Notes: generated from the sequence alone by a model not told the origin. Numbered from the stretch's first letter, positions 43,988 through 53,569 are shown. The stretch: DNA of 64,000 nucleotides from Bifidobacterium cebidarum (GCF_009193305.1 NZ_WBVS01000001.1:310001-374000), one strand, 5' to 3'. Program-made: numbers and translations.

Positions 43988-45319
43988 CTATTCCTGTGTG
44001 ATGTTCCACTCGCGCACCACGTTCTGGTCCGCGCCCATGGAGTAGATGACATCCCAGATACGCTGGCGCACTTGGGCATCCTGCGTTTCGGACCAGCATG
44101 CGCCTATCGGGTGGTCGCTGGAGATCGGGCACCATCGGTATGCGCCCTGCTGCTGGTTCGCGGTGGGCAGCCAATCGATGCGGCTCACGCGCCAGGATCC
44201 TTTGACGCCTTTCCTTCCTGCGAATTGGATGCGTGCGGTGACACCTTGGTTGTTCACTATGGTTTCGGCAGACGCGCTTTCAGTAACGGCGTTGCCCAGT
44301 CCATAGATGATCCACGTGCCGTTATAGTTCTCGATGGGCTGTGCGCAATGGCATCCGGCGCCGTAGATCACATCGAATGCGCCGGTATCCGCAAGCTCAT
44401 GCGCCTCAGTGATCTGCCAGGAGTCAGCGTAGTCGATGTATTCCACGACCGAATGCATGGCGATGGCCACGATATCAGCGCCTTGTTCACGCGCCTTGTT
44501 GGCCTTATCGACGGCACGCTGAATATCGCTGGCATGATGGGGGTCATCCGTGTCGCGCAGTCGGTCGACGCGCCAGTCGGCATCCGCGACCTGCCCGTTA
44601 AGCGACACCGTTCCGGCAATCAAGCCAAGCTTGCCGCCGCCGGTCGGAGAATCGATGACCAACGGCTGCATGGAGTCCTCTTCGGTTTTGTAGGAACCGG
44701 TCTGTGCGATGCCGTCGGCCGCCAGCGTATCCCAGAGGCGTGCGATGCCATCCGCACCTTGGTCCCACGAGTGATTAGTCGCATGCGTGCATGCGTTATA
44801 TCCCACATTGCGAGCGGCATCCGCCACTTCAGGCGGAACATTGAAAATCGGGTAGGCGGAGTATGGACCGCCACGCTGGGCAACCGGGGTCTCGAAATTG
44901 CACACGGCGATGTCCGATGCCTGAATGTACTGCTTCATCGGTTCGAAAAGCGGATCGAAGTTGAATGCGGTGCCATCCGTGGCACTGGTATCGACGCCAC
45001 TGAATTGGTTCCACAGACCAGCATGGAATAGCAAATCGCCATTGACCAGCAATGCGATGCAATCCTGATCCGGGCAGTCCGGTGAATTGCCATGATGTTC
45101 AGACACCGGAACCGGAGCATGCTGCGCTTTGCTCAACTCTTTGCTCGTAGCCGTAGCGGAGGCATAATCCTGCTGCGCAGCATTGCGGTGCTGAATACCG
45201 AACCACAGTCCGACGCCAAGCGCAATGGCCAATGCGCAAATGAATACGACGACAGCGGCAACGCGCTCACCGCCTGATCGAGCTCCCCTGTGCTGCCCTT
45301 GACCTCTGATATGACCCAT
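43988..45319 (-). CDS. CapA-family (poly-gamma-glutamate synthesis-like) membrane-anchored protein
   Basis: 443 residues from ATG 45319 (MGHIRGQGQHRGARS), with CGAGGG 7 nt upstream; ATGs further up are in frame. A basic N-terminus leads to one span, VAAVVVFICALAIALGVGLW, so the rest is outside the cell. The CapA metallophosphatase-like domain shows ALLVNGDLLFHAGLWNQF, DIAVCNFETPVA, ACTHATNHSWDQGADGI and VIYGAGCHCAQPIENYNG. No capB/capC neighbours, so a role in cell-wall or surface-polymer processing is more likely than capsule synthesis. Confidence 0.85.
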   Translation of the reverse strand: MGHIRGQGQHRGARSGGERVAAVVVFICALAIALGVGLWFGIQHRNAAQQDYASATATSKELSKAQHAPVPVSEHHGNSPDCPDQDCIALLVNGDLLFHAGLWNQFSGVDTSATDGTAFNFDPLFEPMKQYIQASDIAVCNFETPVAQRGGPYSAYPIFNVPPEVADAARNVGYNACTHATNHSWDQGADGIARLWDTLAADGIAQTGSYKTEEDSMQPLVIDSPTGGGKLGLIAGTVSLNGQVADADWRVDRLRDTDDPHHASDIQRAVDKANKAREQGADIVAIAMHSVVEYIDYADSWQITEAHELADTGAFDVIYGAGCHCAQPIENYNGTWIIYGLGNAVTESASAETIVNNQGVTARIQFAGRKGVKGSWRVSRIDWLPTANQQQGAYRWCPISSDHPIGACWSETQDAQVRQRIWDVIYSMGADQNVVREWNITQE

Positions 45320-45617
45320 TGCCTCACCCTCGCACATCGTTGTTGAACTTCTCTCATGGCCAGAATATGACACATTCGGGTCAAATGATGGTCTTTTTTC
45401 GCCGTGCCGTTTTTTCGCTGCCGCTAGAATAGCGGATGGAGACGGGCGGACAATGGCGTACCTCCGGCTCCGCTACACGTCGGTTGCCGGCTGCAGCGGA
45501 TTCGGCTCCGCCCTTTCGTTTACTCCCCACATGGTCCCATACAAGGTATTTCCGCGATTCCAGTTCTTGCCCCATACCTCTGAAACCGGCATTATTCCGC
45601 CGTTTTCGGCATAAAAA
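45320..45617. other. intergenic region capA-like / tRNA-Ser (no gene)
   Basis: About 300 nt without a convincing gene. Noted in it are a CCGCTAGAATAGCGG palindrome near 45420-45435, and an agaata (minus-strand TATTCT) at 45362-45367 that could be the -10 of the capA-like gene. Confidence 0.5.
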
Positions 45618-45647
45618 AAGGGTTTTGCGATTTCTCGCAAAACCCTT
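45618..45647 (-). terminator. terminator of tRNA-Ser
   Basis: AAGGGTTTTGCGA/TCGCAAAACCCTT, a perfect 13-bp stem with a 4-nt loop directly after the tRNA 3' end; the minus strand continues TTTTTTTATG. Confidence 0.9.
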
Positions 45648-45649
45648 GG

Positions 45650-45739
45650 TGGCGGAGTCAGAGGGATTCGAACCCTCGAGCCGCTTACGCGACTAACACC
45701 TTAGCAGGGTGCCCCTATCGGCCACTCAGGCATGACTCC
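45650..45739 (-). tRNA. tRNA-Ser (anticodon GCT)
   Basis: The minus strand folds with acceptor GGAGTCA/TGACTCC, anticodon loop CTGCTAA (GCT), a long variable arm typical of serine tRNAs, T-loop GGTTCGAATCC and an encoded 3' CCA. It reads AGC/AGU codons. Confidence 0.95.
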
Positions 45740-45807
45740 ACGTTGCACGTTGAGCGCAACAGCACATTACTGTATCACGAACCGCGGATACGGCGTGCCG
45801 CGCGCAG

Positions 45808-46755
45808 TCATTTTCCTTTCGCTGGCGCCGCATCACCGGAGAAGGTGACAATCACCGCGAAGATGACCAATGCCACGCCAATCAGTTCCCCGACACCTGG
45901 AATCTCGCCAATGGCAAGACCCACAACCACTGCCATGGCAGGGTTGATGGACTGCATGACGGAGAATGCGCCAGACGTGGCCCGTCTCAACGTGATCTGC
46001 TCCACTATGTACGGGATGAACGAGGCCATAAAGGAAATCACGAACAATAGCGCCAGCAACTTGATCGGCCCGCCTGCCTCCAACGCCCATGTGGCATCGG
46101 ATTTGGGCCAGATCACATGTTTCACCGCCGGGACGCCCAGGAACAGCGATTGCACGAACCAACCAATGGTCACGGCAATGCATAAATTGTCCAACGAGTT
46201 GCCGCCAGCAGCCACACGACGCCCAGTGACAATATACACGCCCCACATCGAGCCGCCGATCAGAATCGCGATCAGACCAACAAGGAAGCTGCCGCTGCCG
46301 GCCGGATTGGATAATGAAATGCCGGCAAGCAACACCACGCCGATCGCGGCGATGCCGATGCCCAACCGTTCGCGCCAGCTACGCCCGGTAATCACCGCCA
46401 CGGATAAAGGCCCAATGAATTCGATGGCCACGGCAATGCCCATATCCATATTGCTGATGGCCACATAAAACATCGTGTTCATCAGCACCAATGCGCATCC
46501 GAACAACACCACAAGCCCCCAACTGCGAGCGCTGCGACGAAACAGCCTGTTCCGCTTGGACCGCTGCCAAGGCCTGCGCCAAGCGAGCAGCAGCAGCGTC
46601 ATGAATCCAACGCGATACCACACGGAATACAACGGATCGAGTTGAGTGAACGCCAGTTTGGCAATGGCCGTGGCCGTATAGATGACCAGCGCCTCGCCAA
46701 TCACGATAAGCACCACAGGAACACGATTGAGAATACCGACCACTGCCTTCTTCAT
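45808..46755 (-). CDS. EamA/RhtA-type amino-acid or metabolite exporter
   Basis: 315 residues from ATG 46755 (MKKAVVGILNRVPVVLIVIG), with GAGG 3-4 nt upstream and also TAGCGT (46763-46768) 7 nt upstream. Ten predicted spans in two EamA repeats, e.g. SWGLVVLFGCALVLMNTMFY, IAVAIEFIGPLSVAVI and AFSVMQSINPAMAVVVGLAI. It closely resembles threonine/homoserine exporter RhtA, but the substrate is not shown by sequence. Confidence 0.88.
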   Translation of the reverse strand: MKKAVVGILNRVPVVLIVIGEALVIYTATAIAKLAFTQLDPLYSVWYRVGFMTLLLLAWRRPWQRSKRNRLFRRSARSWGLVVLFGCALVLMNTMFYVAISNMDMGIAVAIEFIGPLSVAVITGRSWRERLGIGIAAIGVVLLAGISLSNPAGSGSFLVGLIAILIGGSMWGVYIVTGRRVAAGGNSLDNLCIAVTIGWFVQSLFLGVPAVKHVIWPKSDATWALEAGGPIKLLALLFVISFMASFIPYIVEQITLRRATSGAFSVMQSINPAMAVVVGLAIGEIPGVGELIGVALVIFAVIVTFSGDAAPAKGK

Positions 46756-46897
46756 AGACCTCACGCTACACGCAGAGCCGGGACAGTGCCGCGCTCGCGT
46801 GAACTGTGCCACGATGCGAACCCGATGATGGGATTCGGCCATTCATGCACACATAGTGAACACTGTCCAACACATCGTCCAAGACGTTGCGTGGACA

Positions 46898-46903
46898 TAG
46901 AAT
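46898..46903 (+). promoter_or_regulatory. -10 box of dinB (leaderless)
   Basis: TAGAAT ends 7 nt before ATG 46911. No Shine-Dalgarno is present. No LexA-type box was recognised beside it. Confidence 0.5.
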
Positions 46904-46910
46904 ACATGGC

Positions 46911-48185
46911 ATGAGTACTGCACCGAGGCTGGCTGCCGCCAAACGCGATTGGGGTCATGATGAGACCGGCTGCACGGTGCTGCATATCGATATGGATGCG
47001 TTTTACGCCTCGCTTGAGGTGGCGAGGCATCCGGAACTCACAGGCAAGCCGGTGATCATCGGCACCGGGCCGCGTTCGGTTGTGTCCGCCGCGAGCTATG
47101 AGGCGCGACGTTATGGCATCAATTCGGCCATGCCCTCGGCCCGGGCACGTCAGCTGTGCCCGAACGGTATTTTTCTGCCGGTGGATATGCGCTATTACCG
47201 CATGATGTCGCACCGGATCATGCATGAGGTATTCCTGACCGTCACCGACCGCTTTGAGCAGGTCTCGGTGGATGAAGGCTATATGGACGTGTCCGCCGCA
47301 CTGCTGCAATGGGGCGAGCCAAGCGCAATCGGCGCTTGGATTCGAGAACAGGTCTCGCAACGCTTCCATGTGACATGCTCTGTTGGCATCGCCACCAACA
47401 AACTGGTGGCCAAGATGGCCTCCACCAACGCCAAACCGGACGGCATGCTGCTGATTCCCGCGGCCCGGTCCGCTGAATTCGTGCAGATGATGCCGTTGCG
47501 CGGCATACCGGGCATCGGCCCTTCGCTGGAGAAGCGGTTGAACGCCTGGGGTGTGGCTTCAGTGGCTGAGCTGGCCAGCATGGATGAAACGTCCCTGGCC
47601 CGCGCCACGGGGTCCACAGCTGTGGCGCGTGGATTATGGGCGGCCTCCCATGGATTGGATGCACGTCAGGTCACCCCGGTACGCGAGGAGAAATCCATTG
47701 GTTCGGAGCGCACGCTGATGCAGGATACGCGCAATATGCGTGTGGTGTGCGATCTGCTGCGTTCGGCCTGCGATGAGGTGGCCTGCACATTGCGGCGCAA
47801 GGGATTGGTGGCTCGCACGCTTACGGTCAAGCTACGGTTTGCCGATCTGAGCTATCAGACTCGATCGTTCACTATGGAGCGCCCGACCAATACGGCAGGT
47901 GTGCTGTATCCCGAATCCGTCAAGCAGTTGAAAATCATGCTGGGCATGCCGCTTGCCGTCGGGGCGGATACCCAGCTGCCGAAACTGATCCGACTAGCGG
48001 GCATGAGCGCATCGTCGTTGAGTGACGCCGCGTCCACTGCCGTGCAGCCTTCTCTGGACGACATGCTTGAGGAAACCATTGATACGCACGGCAGCACGGC
48101 GCAGGCACGCCGGCATGATGCCGAGGCCGCGCTTGATGCGGTTCGCCGCAAATTCGGCAGCAGCGCGGCTCGTCTAGGCGCGTAG
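46911..48185 (+). CDS. dinB: DNA polymerase IV (Y-family, translesion)
   Basis: 424 residues from ATG 46911. Palm residues in VLHIDMDAFYASLEVA and VSVDEGYMDVSA hold the metal-binding acids; GIATNKLVAKMASTNAKPDG and the helix-hairpin-helix MMPLRGIPGIGPSLEKRL follow, then the little-finger domain. The C-terminal part beyond residue 350 (AVQPSLDDMLEE) is variable, and the clamp-binding motif is probably VQPSLDDML-like. Overlaps the end of dapC by 12 nt on the other strand. Confidence 0.95.
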   Translation: MSTAPRLAAAKRDWGHDETGCTVLHIDMDAFYASLEVARHPELTGKPVIIGTGPRSVVSAASYEARRYGINSAMPSARARQLCPNGIFLPVDMRYYRMMSHRIMHEVFLTVTDRFEQVSVDEGYMDVSAALLQWGEPSAIGAWIREQVSQRFHVTCSVGIATNKLVAKMASTNAKPDGMLLIPAARSAEFVQMMPLRGIPGIGPSLEKRLNAWGVASVAELASMDETSLARATGSTAVARGLWAASHGLDARQVTPVREEKSIGSERTLMQDTRNMRVVCDLLRSACDEVACTLRRKGLVARTLTVKLRFADLSYQTRSFTMERPTNTAGVLYPESVKQLKIMLGMPLAVGADTQLPKLIRLAGMSASSLSDAASTAVQPSLDDMLEETIDTHGSTAQARRHDAEAALDAVRRKFGSSAARLGA

Positions 48186-49376
48186 ACGAACGCACGCCTC
48201 CCGGATGGCTTCATCGGTGGCGGTGGCGGAGAAACGCAGGTATGCAGGAGCGCCATAGAACTCGCCAGGGCTTGGAATGATGCCGATTTCGGCGAGCTTG
48301 GCCATATCGGTCCAGCAATCGTCGGACTTGGCCCGCACCCACACATACAGCGCGCCGGCAGGCATGCGAACGGAATCATACCCATAGGCCTTCAGCGCCT
48401 CGACCAGCGCAGTCAAACGGTTACGATAGCGAGTCCACTGCTGATGCACGGCAGCGGTATCGCGCAGGCCTGCGGCCATGGCCGCCTGCACCGGTCCGGG
48501 GATGATCTCGCCAATCTGCTTGCGGTATTCGCTCATCTCGCGCACCAGACGGTAGTCACCGGCGATCAGAGCCGTACGGTAACCGGCCATATTCGACTGT
48601 TTGGAAAGCGAATACAGCACCAGAATGCCGTCTGCAGACCCCTCACAGACCTGCGGGCTCAATGCGCACGGCGTAGCGGACAGCATGAAGGAACGGTCCG
48701 CGGCAGCGGGTTCATTGGATTCCAGCTCCCCGTTTATGGAAGCGCCAGCGGCCGAACGCGCCGAGCGCCAGTCCATCAATGCATAGCATTCATCCGAAAG
48801 CACGACGGCGCCAATGCGACGTGCGGCAGCGATGATGCCGGCAAGCCAATCAGCTCCGATGACCTCACCGGTGGGATTGCATGGAGAGTTGACCCAGATG
48901 GCCTTGACGTTCGGCACGTCGGCCCAGGAGTCCACATCGGTCACGTCATCGACCTTGAGCACGGTGGCCCCGGCCAGCTGGGTGCCGATTTCGTAGGTCG
49001 GGTAGGATACGCGCGGCTGCACCACCACATCTCCGGGACCGAGATGCAGCAGACTGGCCATAAGCGCCACGGCTTCCTTGGAGCCGACTGTGGGCACGGC
49101 AGCTGCGTTGATGGACTTCAAGTCCACACCGCGCATGACGCGGAACCAATCATCGATGGCATCTTTCAGGTCTGCGGTACCGGCGGTGACCGGATAGCCA
49201 TGCGCATTGGAAGCATCCGCCGCGGCAATGAGCGCCTGCTGCACGCTGGAAGGCACAGGGTCCACGGGAGAGCCGACCGATAAATCAATCATGCCGCCGG
49301 GCACGGTTTTGGCTGTGGCCTTATAACCGGCGATGCGAGACCAATCGTACGGGGAGGAGTATGCGTGGAAGCCCAT
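48174..49376 (-). CDS. dapC: succinyldiaminopimelate transaminase (class I aminotransferase)
   Basis: 400 residues, MGFHAYSSPYDWSRIAGYKA, with AAAGGG before ATG. PLP-fold features: VPTVGSKEAVALMASLLHLG, VNSPCNPTGEV, VLSDECYALMDW and the lysine in YSLSKQSNMAGYR. The ferredoxin gene next to it is the usual neighbour of dapC in actinobacteria, supporting a role in lysine/meso-diaminopimelate synthesis. Confidence 0.88.
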   Translation of the reverse strand: MGFHAYSSPYDWSRIAGYKATAKTVPGGMIDLSVGSPVDPVPSSVQQALIAAADASNAHGYPVTAGTADLKDAIDDWFRVMRGVDLKSINAAAVPTVGSKEAVALMASLLHLGPGDVVVQPRVSYPTYEIGTQLAGATVLKVDDVTDVDSWADVPNVKAIWVNSPCNPTGEVIGADWLAGIIAAARRIGAVVLSDECYALMDWRSARSAAGASINGELESNEPAAADRSFMLSATPCALSPQVCEGSADGILVLYSLSKQSNMAGYRTALIAGDYRLVREMSEYRKQIGEIIPGPVQAAMAAGLRDTAAVHQQWTRYRNRLTALVEALKAYGYDSVRMPAGALYVWVRAKSDDCWTDMAKLAEIGIIPSPGEFYGAPAYLRFSATATDEAIREACVRLRA

Positions 49377-49414
49377 AGAAACCCTTTCTTCACAGTGCTG
49401 TTCCTAAGATACGA

Positions 49415-49445
49415 CGAACCCCCGGCCAGTGCGGTCGGGGGTTCG
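49415..49445 (-). terminator. hairpin between fdxA and dapC
   Basis: CGAACCCCCGGCC (49415-49427) pairs with GGTCGGGGGTTCG (49433-49445), with one G-T pair. It suggests ferredoxin is largely a single-gene transcript. Confidence 0.75.
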
Positions 49446-49485
49446 AGATGCGCAAATCAGCATGCACTCAATACATCACTGAAAT

Positions 49486-49806
49486 TCACTGATTCTGCGG
49501 GGGTAGAGCTGCCACCTGTTCGGGATCCTTACCAATCGGGCCGTGGGCGGAAGCACCACCCAGATCGCCGACTTCAGCGAAGAAGCTCACAGCGGCGTCC
49601 TTGTACCAAGCCCACTCATCCGGCAGATCATCCTCATAGAAGATGGCTTCGGTGGGGCACACCGGCTCGCATGCGCCGCAGTCAACGCATTCGTTCGGAT
49701 TGATGTACAGAGAACGAGAGCCTTCGTAGATGCAGTCGACCGGGCACTCGTCCACACAGGCCTTGTCCTTGACATCCACGCAAGGCTGCGCAACAACGTA
49801 TGGCAT
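49486..49806 (-). CDS. fdxA: 7Fe ferredoxin
   Basis: 106 residues, MPYVVAQPCVDVKDKACVDE. The cysteine pattern (CVDVKDKACVDECPVDC then CVDCGACEPVCP) fits a 3Fe-4S plus 4Fe-4S protein. Strong AAGGAGG before ATG. An electron carrier, possibly for reactions such as pyruvate metabolism or NADPH exchange. Confidence 0.93.
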   Translation of the reverse strand: MPYVVAQPCVDVKDKACVDECPVDCIYEGSRSLYINPNECVDCGACEPVCPTEAIFYEDDLPDEWAWYKDAAVSFFAEVGDLGGASAHGPIGKDPEQVAALPPQNQ

Positions 49807-49895
49807 GGAATCCTCCTTGGAAATAACGCTGTGTCAATTCTAGGCTCGCGACCGGACGCTTTGACACGGCGTCAGCACGCGTTTCAACGAGCGTG

Positions 49896-51422
49896 TCAGC
49901 CGTTGATGGCCTTATCGGTTTCGGCGGAAAGCTTCTCGGTCAGGTCACCGGTTCCCAGACGCGCATGCCAATAACCGTAGCCGAAGTAAATGGCGAAGCC
50001 GACCACCAGCCACACGATGAAACGAATCCAGGTGAGCACGGTGAGGTTCAGCATGAGCCACAGGTTCGCCAGGCCAATCACAATCGGCACCCACGGGTTG
50101 CCCGGAATCTTGAAGGCACGCGGCAGATCAGGGCGCTTCTTACGCATGATCGGAATGGAGATGGCCACCAGCGTGAAGGCGGACAGCGTGCCGATGTTCA
50201 CCATGTCGGAGAGCACGCCGATGTCGAACAGGGCAGCGACCAGTGCCACCACAACGCCCACGGCGATCTGCAGGCCTGCCGGAGTGCCATGCTTACCGGT
50301 CTTGGACAGGCTGCGAGGCAGCAGGCCGTCACGACTCATAGCGAAGACGATACGAGTCAGGCCGAGCAACAGCACCATCACCACGGTGGCGAGGCCCAGC
50401 ACGATACCGAAGCTGATGATCTTGGCCGCCCAATTGGCGCCGACCAGCTCGAACGCGGTGGCGAGCGACGGGCTATCCTGCTGGGCGAGCTCCTTGTAGG
50501 AGACCATGCCGGTGGTCACGATGGCCACGAGCATGTACATGATGATGATCAGGGCCATGCCCACGCCGATACCCAGCGGCACGTTCTTGTGCGGATCCTT
50601 GGTCTCCTCGGAGGCAGTGGCCACTACGTCGAAGCCGATGAACGCAAAGAACACGAGCGCCGCACCCGAGAGGATGCCCGGCACGCCATAGATGGACGGC
50701 ACCATGCCGGTGGCCCACTGCCACAACGGCTGGCCCATCACACCGGAGACGGCCGTGGAGCTCTGCACCGAGGAGGCCGGCTCGGCCGGCGGAATGAACG
50801 GCGTGAAGTTGGAGGCCTTGACGTAGAAGAAACCGACGATCACCACGAAGAACACGATGGCAATCTTGAGCACGGTCATCGCGCCATCCACACGGGCGCC
50901 GATCTTGGTGCCGAAGACGAGCAGGGTGGTGAAGAACGCCACGATGATGATCGGCGCCACATCGATGTGGAAGGAGCCGAAGGTCAGGTTGGTGTTGGCG
51001 TTCCAGCCCATCAGGCGCATGAAGTCGTTGAGGTACACGCCCCAGTACTTGGAAATCACGGAACCGGCCATGAGCATTTCCAGAATCAGATCCCAGCCGA
51101 TGATCCATGCCATCAGTTCGCCCACCGTGGTGTAGGTGAAGGTGTAGGCGGAGCCGGCCACCGGAATCATCGACGCGAATTCGGCGTAGCACATCACGGC
51201 CGCACCGCACACGATGCCGGCGATCAGGAAGCTGATGATCACGGCTGGCCCGGCATGGAAGGCGGCCGCCTGAGCACCCACGGAGAAGATGCCGGCGCCG
51301 ACAGCGACGGCGACGCCCATAATGGACAGATCCCACCAAGTCAGGTTGCGCTTGAGCTTGCGGCCCTCTTCACCTGTTTCGGCAATGGTCTGTTCGACGG
51401 ATTTCGTACGGAACAGTTGCAT
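49896..51422 (-). CDS. APC-superfamily amino-acid permease (cationic amino-acid transporter type)
   Basis: 508 residues from ATG 51422 (MQLFRTKSVEQTIAETGEEG), with AGAAGG upstream. Twelve or more spans; first helix VAVGAGIFSVGAQAAAFHAG includes the substrate-binding unwound GAGIF motif of the family. SEETKDPHKNVPLGI and LLGLTRIVFAMSRDGLLPRS are hallmarks of the CAT subgroup. Substrate unknown, most likely an amino acid taken up with protons or by exchange. Confidence 0.9.
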   Translation of the reverse strand: MQLFRTKSVEQTIAETGEEGRKLKRNLTWWDLSIMGVAVAVGAGIFSVGAQAAAFHAGPAVIISFLIAGIVCGAAVMCYAEFASMIPVAGSAYTFTYTTVGELMAWIIGWDLILEMLMAGSVISKYWGVYLNDFMRLMGWNANTNLTFGSFHIDVAPIIIVAFFTTLLVFGTKIGARVDGAMTVLKIAIVFFVVIVGFFYVKASNFTPFIPPAEPASSVQSSTAVSGVMGQPLWQWATGMVPSIYGVPGILSGAALVFFAFIGFDVVATASEETKDPHKNVPLGIGVGMALIIIMYMLVAIVTTGMVSYKELAQQDSPSLATAFELVGANWAAKIISFGIVLGLATVVMVLLLGLTRIVFAMSRDGLLPRSLSKTGKHGTPAGLQIAVGVVVALVAALFDIGVLSDMVNIGTLSAFTLVAISIPIMRKKRPDLPRAFKIPGNPWVPIVIGLANLWLMLNLTVLTWIRFIVWLVVGFAIYFGYGYWHARLGTGDLTEKLSAETDKAING

Positions 51423-51533
51423 AAAGCCTTCTCTTTTCTCTAGAGCGCACCTGAGCACGCAAAAAACATCGAGAAACGAGTATAGAAGAGGCCGTGTGAC
51501 TTGTCTATTACCTATCGGTAACTTCCATGACAC

Positions 51534-52763
51534 CTACTTGCCCAGCACGCCCACGCACACCGGTTCGGGAATCAGCTCGATGCCGAACGCGTCGCGCACA
51601 TGCTGCTGAACCGCGCGAGCGAGCTGCTCGATATCCTTGGCCGTCGCCTTCCCTCGATTGGTGAGCGCCAATGTATGCTGTGTGGACAGGCTGGCCGGCG
51701 CATCGGAAGCGATGGCGAATCCCTTGTGGCAGCCGGCATGGTCAATCAGCCATGCGGCGGAAGTCTTGATGCCCGGTTCGCCGCTCGGCAAGGTCGCATC
51801 GAATCGAGGCGCATCCTCAGGCAGGTTTTTCGCCTGATCGACCGGCAAAATCGGATTCATAAAGAACGAACCACAACTGTGGCGATTGTAGTCGGGGGCG
51901 GGCAAACCATCTTCGGTTGGATTGGCGCCGGCCGCCTCGTTGAGCGTCTCCAAACGGCGAAGGTCAGCCAGAATATTATGCTCACGCTTGGCATCGGCCA
52001 TCGCCGGCAATGCATATCGGGTGGGATCCTCGAGCATGCCCTTGGCCGCACGCACGTTGAGCACCGCTTCGCGGATTTCCTCGGTGGACATGCGATCACC
52101 GACCTCAACGCCCAGAGCCCTGGCAAGCTGACCATACCCCACCGTGCCTTGTGCGGAGTGAGTGAGCGCGAATGTCACCGAGAGCACCACATAACGCGGG
52201 GTCGGGAAGAATTCGGCGGCCGGAACGCCTGGAGCCTGGTACATGCTGGCTTTGAGCGCGGAGTAACGGTAGCCGAAATGAAAATCCTCAGGCGTCAGGT
52301 CACGCGTGGTCTTGGTCTTGCGATCCCAAACCTCCACTGATTCCACCGAGGTGGCCACTTCCTGGCCGTAAGCTCCAATATTCTGCACCACGGACGCGCC
52401 TACCGTGCCGGGGATGCCGGAAAGACCTTCAACGCCCTCGAGCCCGATTTCCACGGTGAAAGCCACGAAATCATCCCAGTTGGCACCAGCCTCCGCATTC
52501 ACATGAACGGTACGGTCCTGACCTTCCACCGGCGCGGCCTCATCCGGCACAGTGATGAGTTTGCGAGCGTCACGCACCACCACACCGTTGAATGGCTCGT
52601 CGGCGATAAGCATATTCGAGCCTCCGCCGATCACCACCAGCGGCAGGCCCTTGGAATCGGCGTCCTCCACGGCCTCAATCAGGCCGACACGCGTGGTTGG
52701 TTCAATGAAATGGGCGATTTCGCCGCCCACGCCCATAGTGGTGATATCCGCAAAGCTAGTCAT
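51534..52763 (-). CDS. murB: UDP-N-acetylenolpyruvoylglucosamine reductase
   Basis: 409 residues, MTSFADITTMGVGGEIAHFI. FAD-binding LPLVVIGGGSNMLIADEPFN and GLSGIPGTVGASVVQNIGAY; the catalytic Ser in NRHSCGSFFMNPIL. It reduces the enolpyruvyl group to make UDP-MurNAc for peptidoglycan. Longer than the Escherichia coli enzyme because of a loop at about 185-290. TAGGAT at 52772-52777 ends 8 nt before ATG; leaderless start likely. Confidence 0.96.
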   Translation of the reverse strand: MTSFADITTMGVGGEIAHFIEPTTRVGLIEAVEDADSKGLPLVVIGGGSNMLIADEPFNGVVVRDARKLITVPDEAAPVEGQDRTVHVNAEAGANWDDFVAFTVEIGLEGVEGLSGIPGTVGASVVQNIGAYGQEVATSVESVEVWDRKTKTTRDLTPEDFHFGYRYSALKASMYQAPGVPAAEFFPTPRYVVLSVTFALTHSAQGTVGYGQLARALGVEVGDRMSTEEIREAVLNVRAAKGMLEDPTRYALPAMADAKREHNILADLRRLETLNEAAGANPTEDGLPAPDYNRHSCGSFFMNPILPVDQAKNLPEDAPRFDATLPSGEPGIKTSAAWLIDHAGCHKGFAIASDAPASLSTQHTLALTNRGKATAKDIEQLARAVQQHVRDAFGIELIPEPVCVGVLGK

Positions 52764-52800
52764 GGTTCTCTATCCTAGTGGGAATAGGCTTAAGTTGAAA

Positions 52801-52883
52801 TACGGGCCGGAATGGACGTTTTTCGACTCTTGAATGACCGATTTGGCGCTTCGAATCGTCAGAAACGTCCATTTCAGCCCGTA
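52801..52883. repeat. imperfect 21-bp inverted repeat between rpmG and murB
   Basis: Arms 52801-52821 (TACGGGCCGGAATGGACGTTT) and 52863-52883 match in reverse complement at 19 of 21 positions, with a 41-nt centre. No gene inside. Could be a small mobile or regulatory RNA element. Confidence 0.7.
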
Positions 52884-52901
52884 ATCGGTGACAGATATGA
52901 A

Positions 52902-52928
52902 AAAACCCAGCCACATGGACTGGGTTTT
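52902..52928 (-). terminator. rpmG terminator
   Basis: AAAACCCAG (52902-52910) pairs with CTGGGTTTT (52920-52928), starting 20 nt after the rpmG stop. The minus strand then reads TTTTTCATA. Confidence 0.85.
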
Positions 52929-52947
52929 GAAGCTTGATACCGTGCGA

Positions 52948-53115
52948 TCAACGAGTCTCGCGGTGCACGGTCTGCTTGCCGCAGCGCGGGCAGAACTTCT
53001 TGAGCTCAAGACGATCTGGGGTGTTACGACGGTTCTTCGTCGTAATGTAGTTGCGCTCCTTGCACTCGGTGCAGGCCAGCGTGATGCCCGGACGGATGTC
53101 GGCGCTCTTAGCCAT
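52948..53115 (-). CDS. rpmG: 50S ribosomal protein L33 (zinc-type)
   Basis: 55 residues, [20 protein letters not shown] followed by [20 protein letters not shown] and [15 protein letters not shown]. The two CxxC pairs make it the zinc-binding form. Shine-Dalgarno AGAGG about 10 nt before ATG. It lies just downstream of a tRNA group, a common place for L33. Confidence 0.96.
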   Translation of the reverse strand: MAKSADIRPGITLACTECKERNYITTKNRRNTPDRLELKKFCPRCGKQTVHRETR

Positions 53116-53177
53116 TCTCATTCACCTCTGTGTTTACTAGGTATAATATGCGCCCACCGGTTAGCGGGCGCAGTTTG

Positions 53178-53251
53178 TAGCGAGGAAGAGGCTCGAACTC
53201 TTGACCTTACGATTATGAGTCGTACGCTCTAGCCAGCTGAGCTACCCCGCC
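53178..53251 (-). tRNA. tRNA-Met (anticodon CAT)
   Basis: 74 nt on the minus strand, acceptor GGCGGGG/CCTCGCT with G-U pairs, anticodon loop CTCATAA, T-loop GTTCGAGCC. The normally paired acceptor end and lack of initiator features favour elongator Met (or an Ile-CAU modified form). No encoded CCA. Confidence 0.9.
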
Positions 53252-53255
53252 AGAG

Positions 53256-53327
<72 letters not shown>

Positions 53328-53328
53328 G

Positions 53329-53410
53329 TGGCGGATAGTGGATTCGAACCACTGAAGCACGAAGCGGCTGATTTACAGTCAGCTCCCTTTGACCGCTTGG
53401 GAAATCCGCC
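53329..53410 (-). tRNA. tRNA-Tyr (anticodon GTA)
   Basis: 82 nt with a long variable arm, acceptor GGCGGAT/ATCCGCC, anticodon loop CTGTAAA (GTA), T-loop GGTTCGAATCC. First of the Tyr-Thr-Met-rpmG unit. Nothing further seen from 53411 to 53569. Confidence 0.94.
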
Positions 53411-53569
53411 AGTCTGTTTCCCGCTGCGGTGTTCGACCTCAACAGGCAACTCGGATATATAAACACATCCAGCGGACTCACGCAACTTTAGGTGCACTTC
53501 CGGCGTGTCGCAACAGCCTCCACTATCCGTTACATAACTGGTTTTCCCTGGAATTCCCAAGAGGGCCAG

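Noticed and set aside
45436..45696. 86-codon plus-strand open frame before tRNA-Ser
   Set aside because: It runs through the tRNA and its terminator and has no ribosome site or family resemblance.
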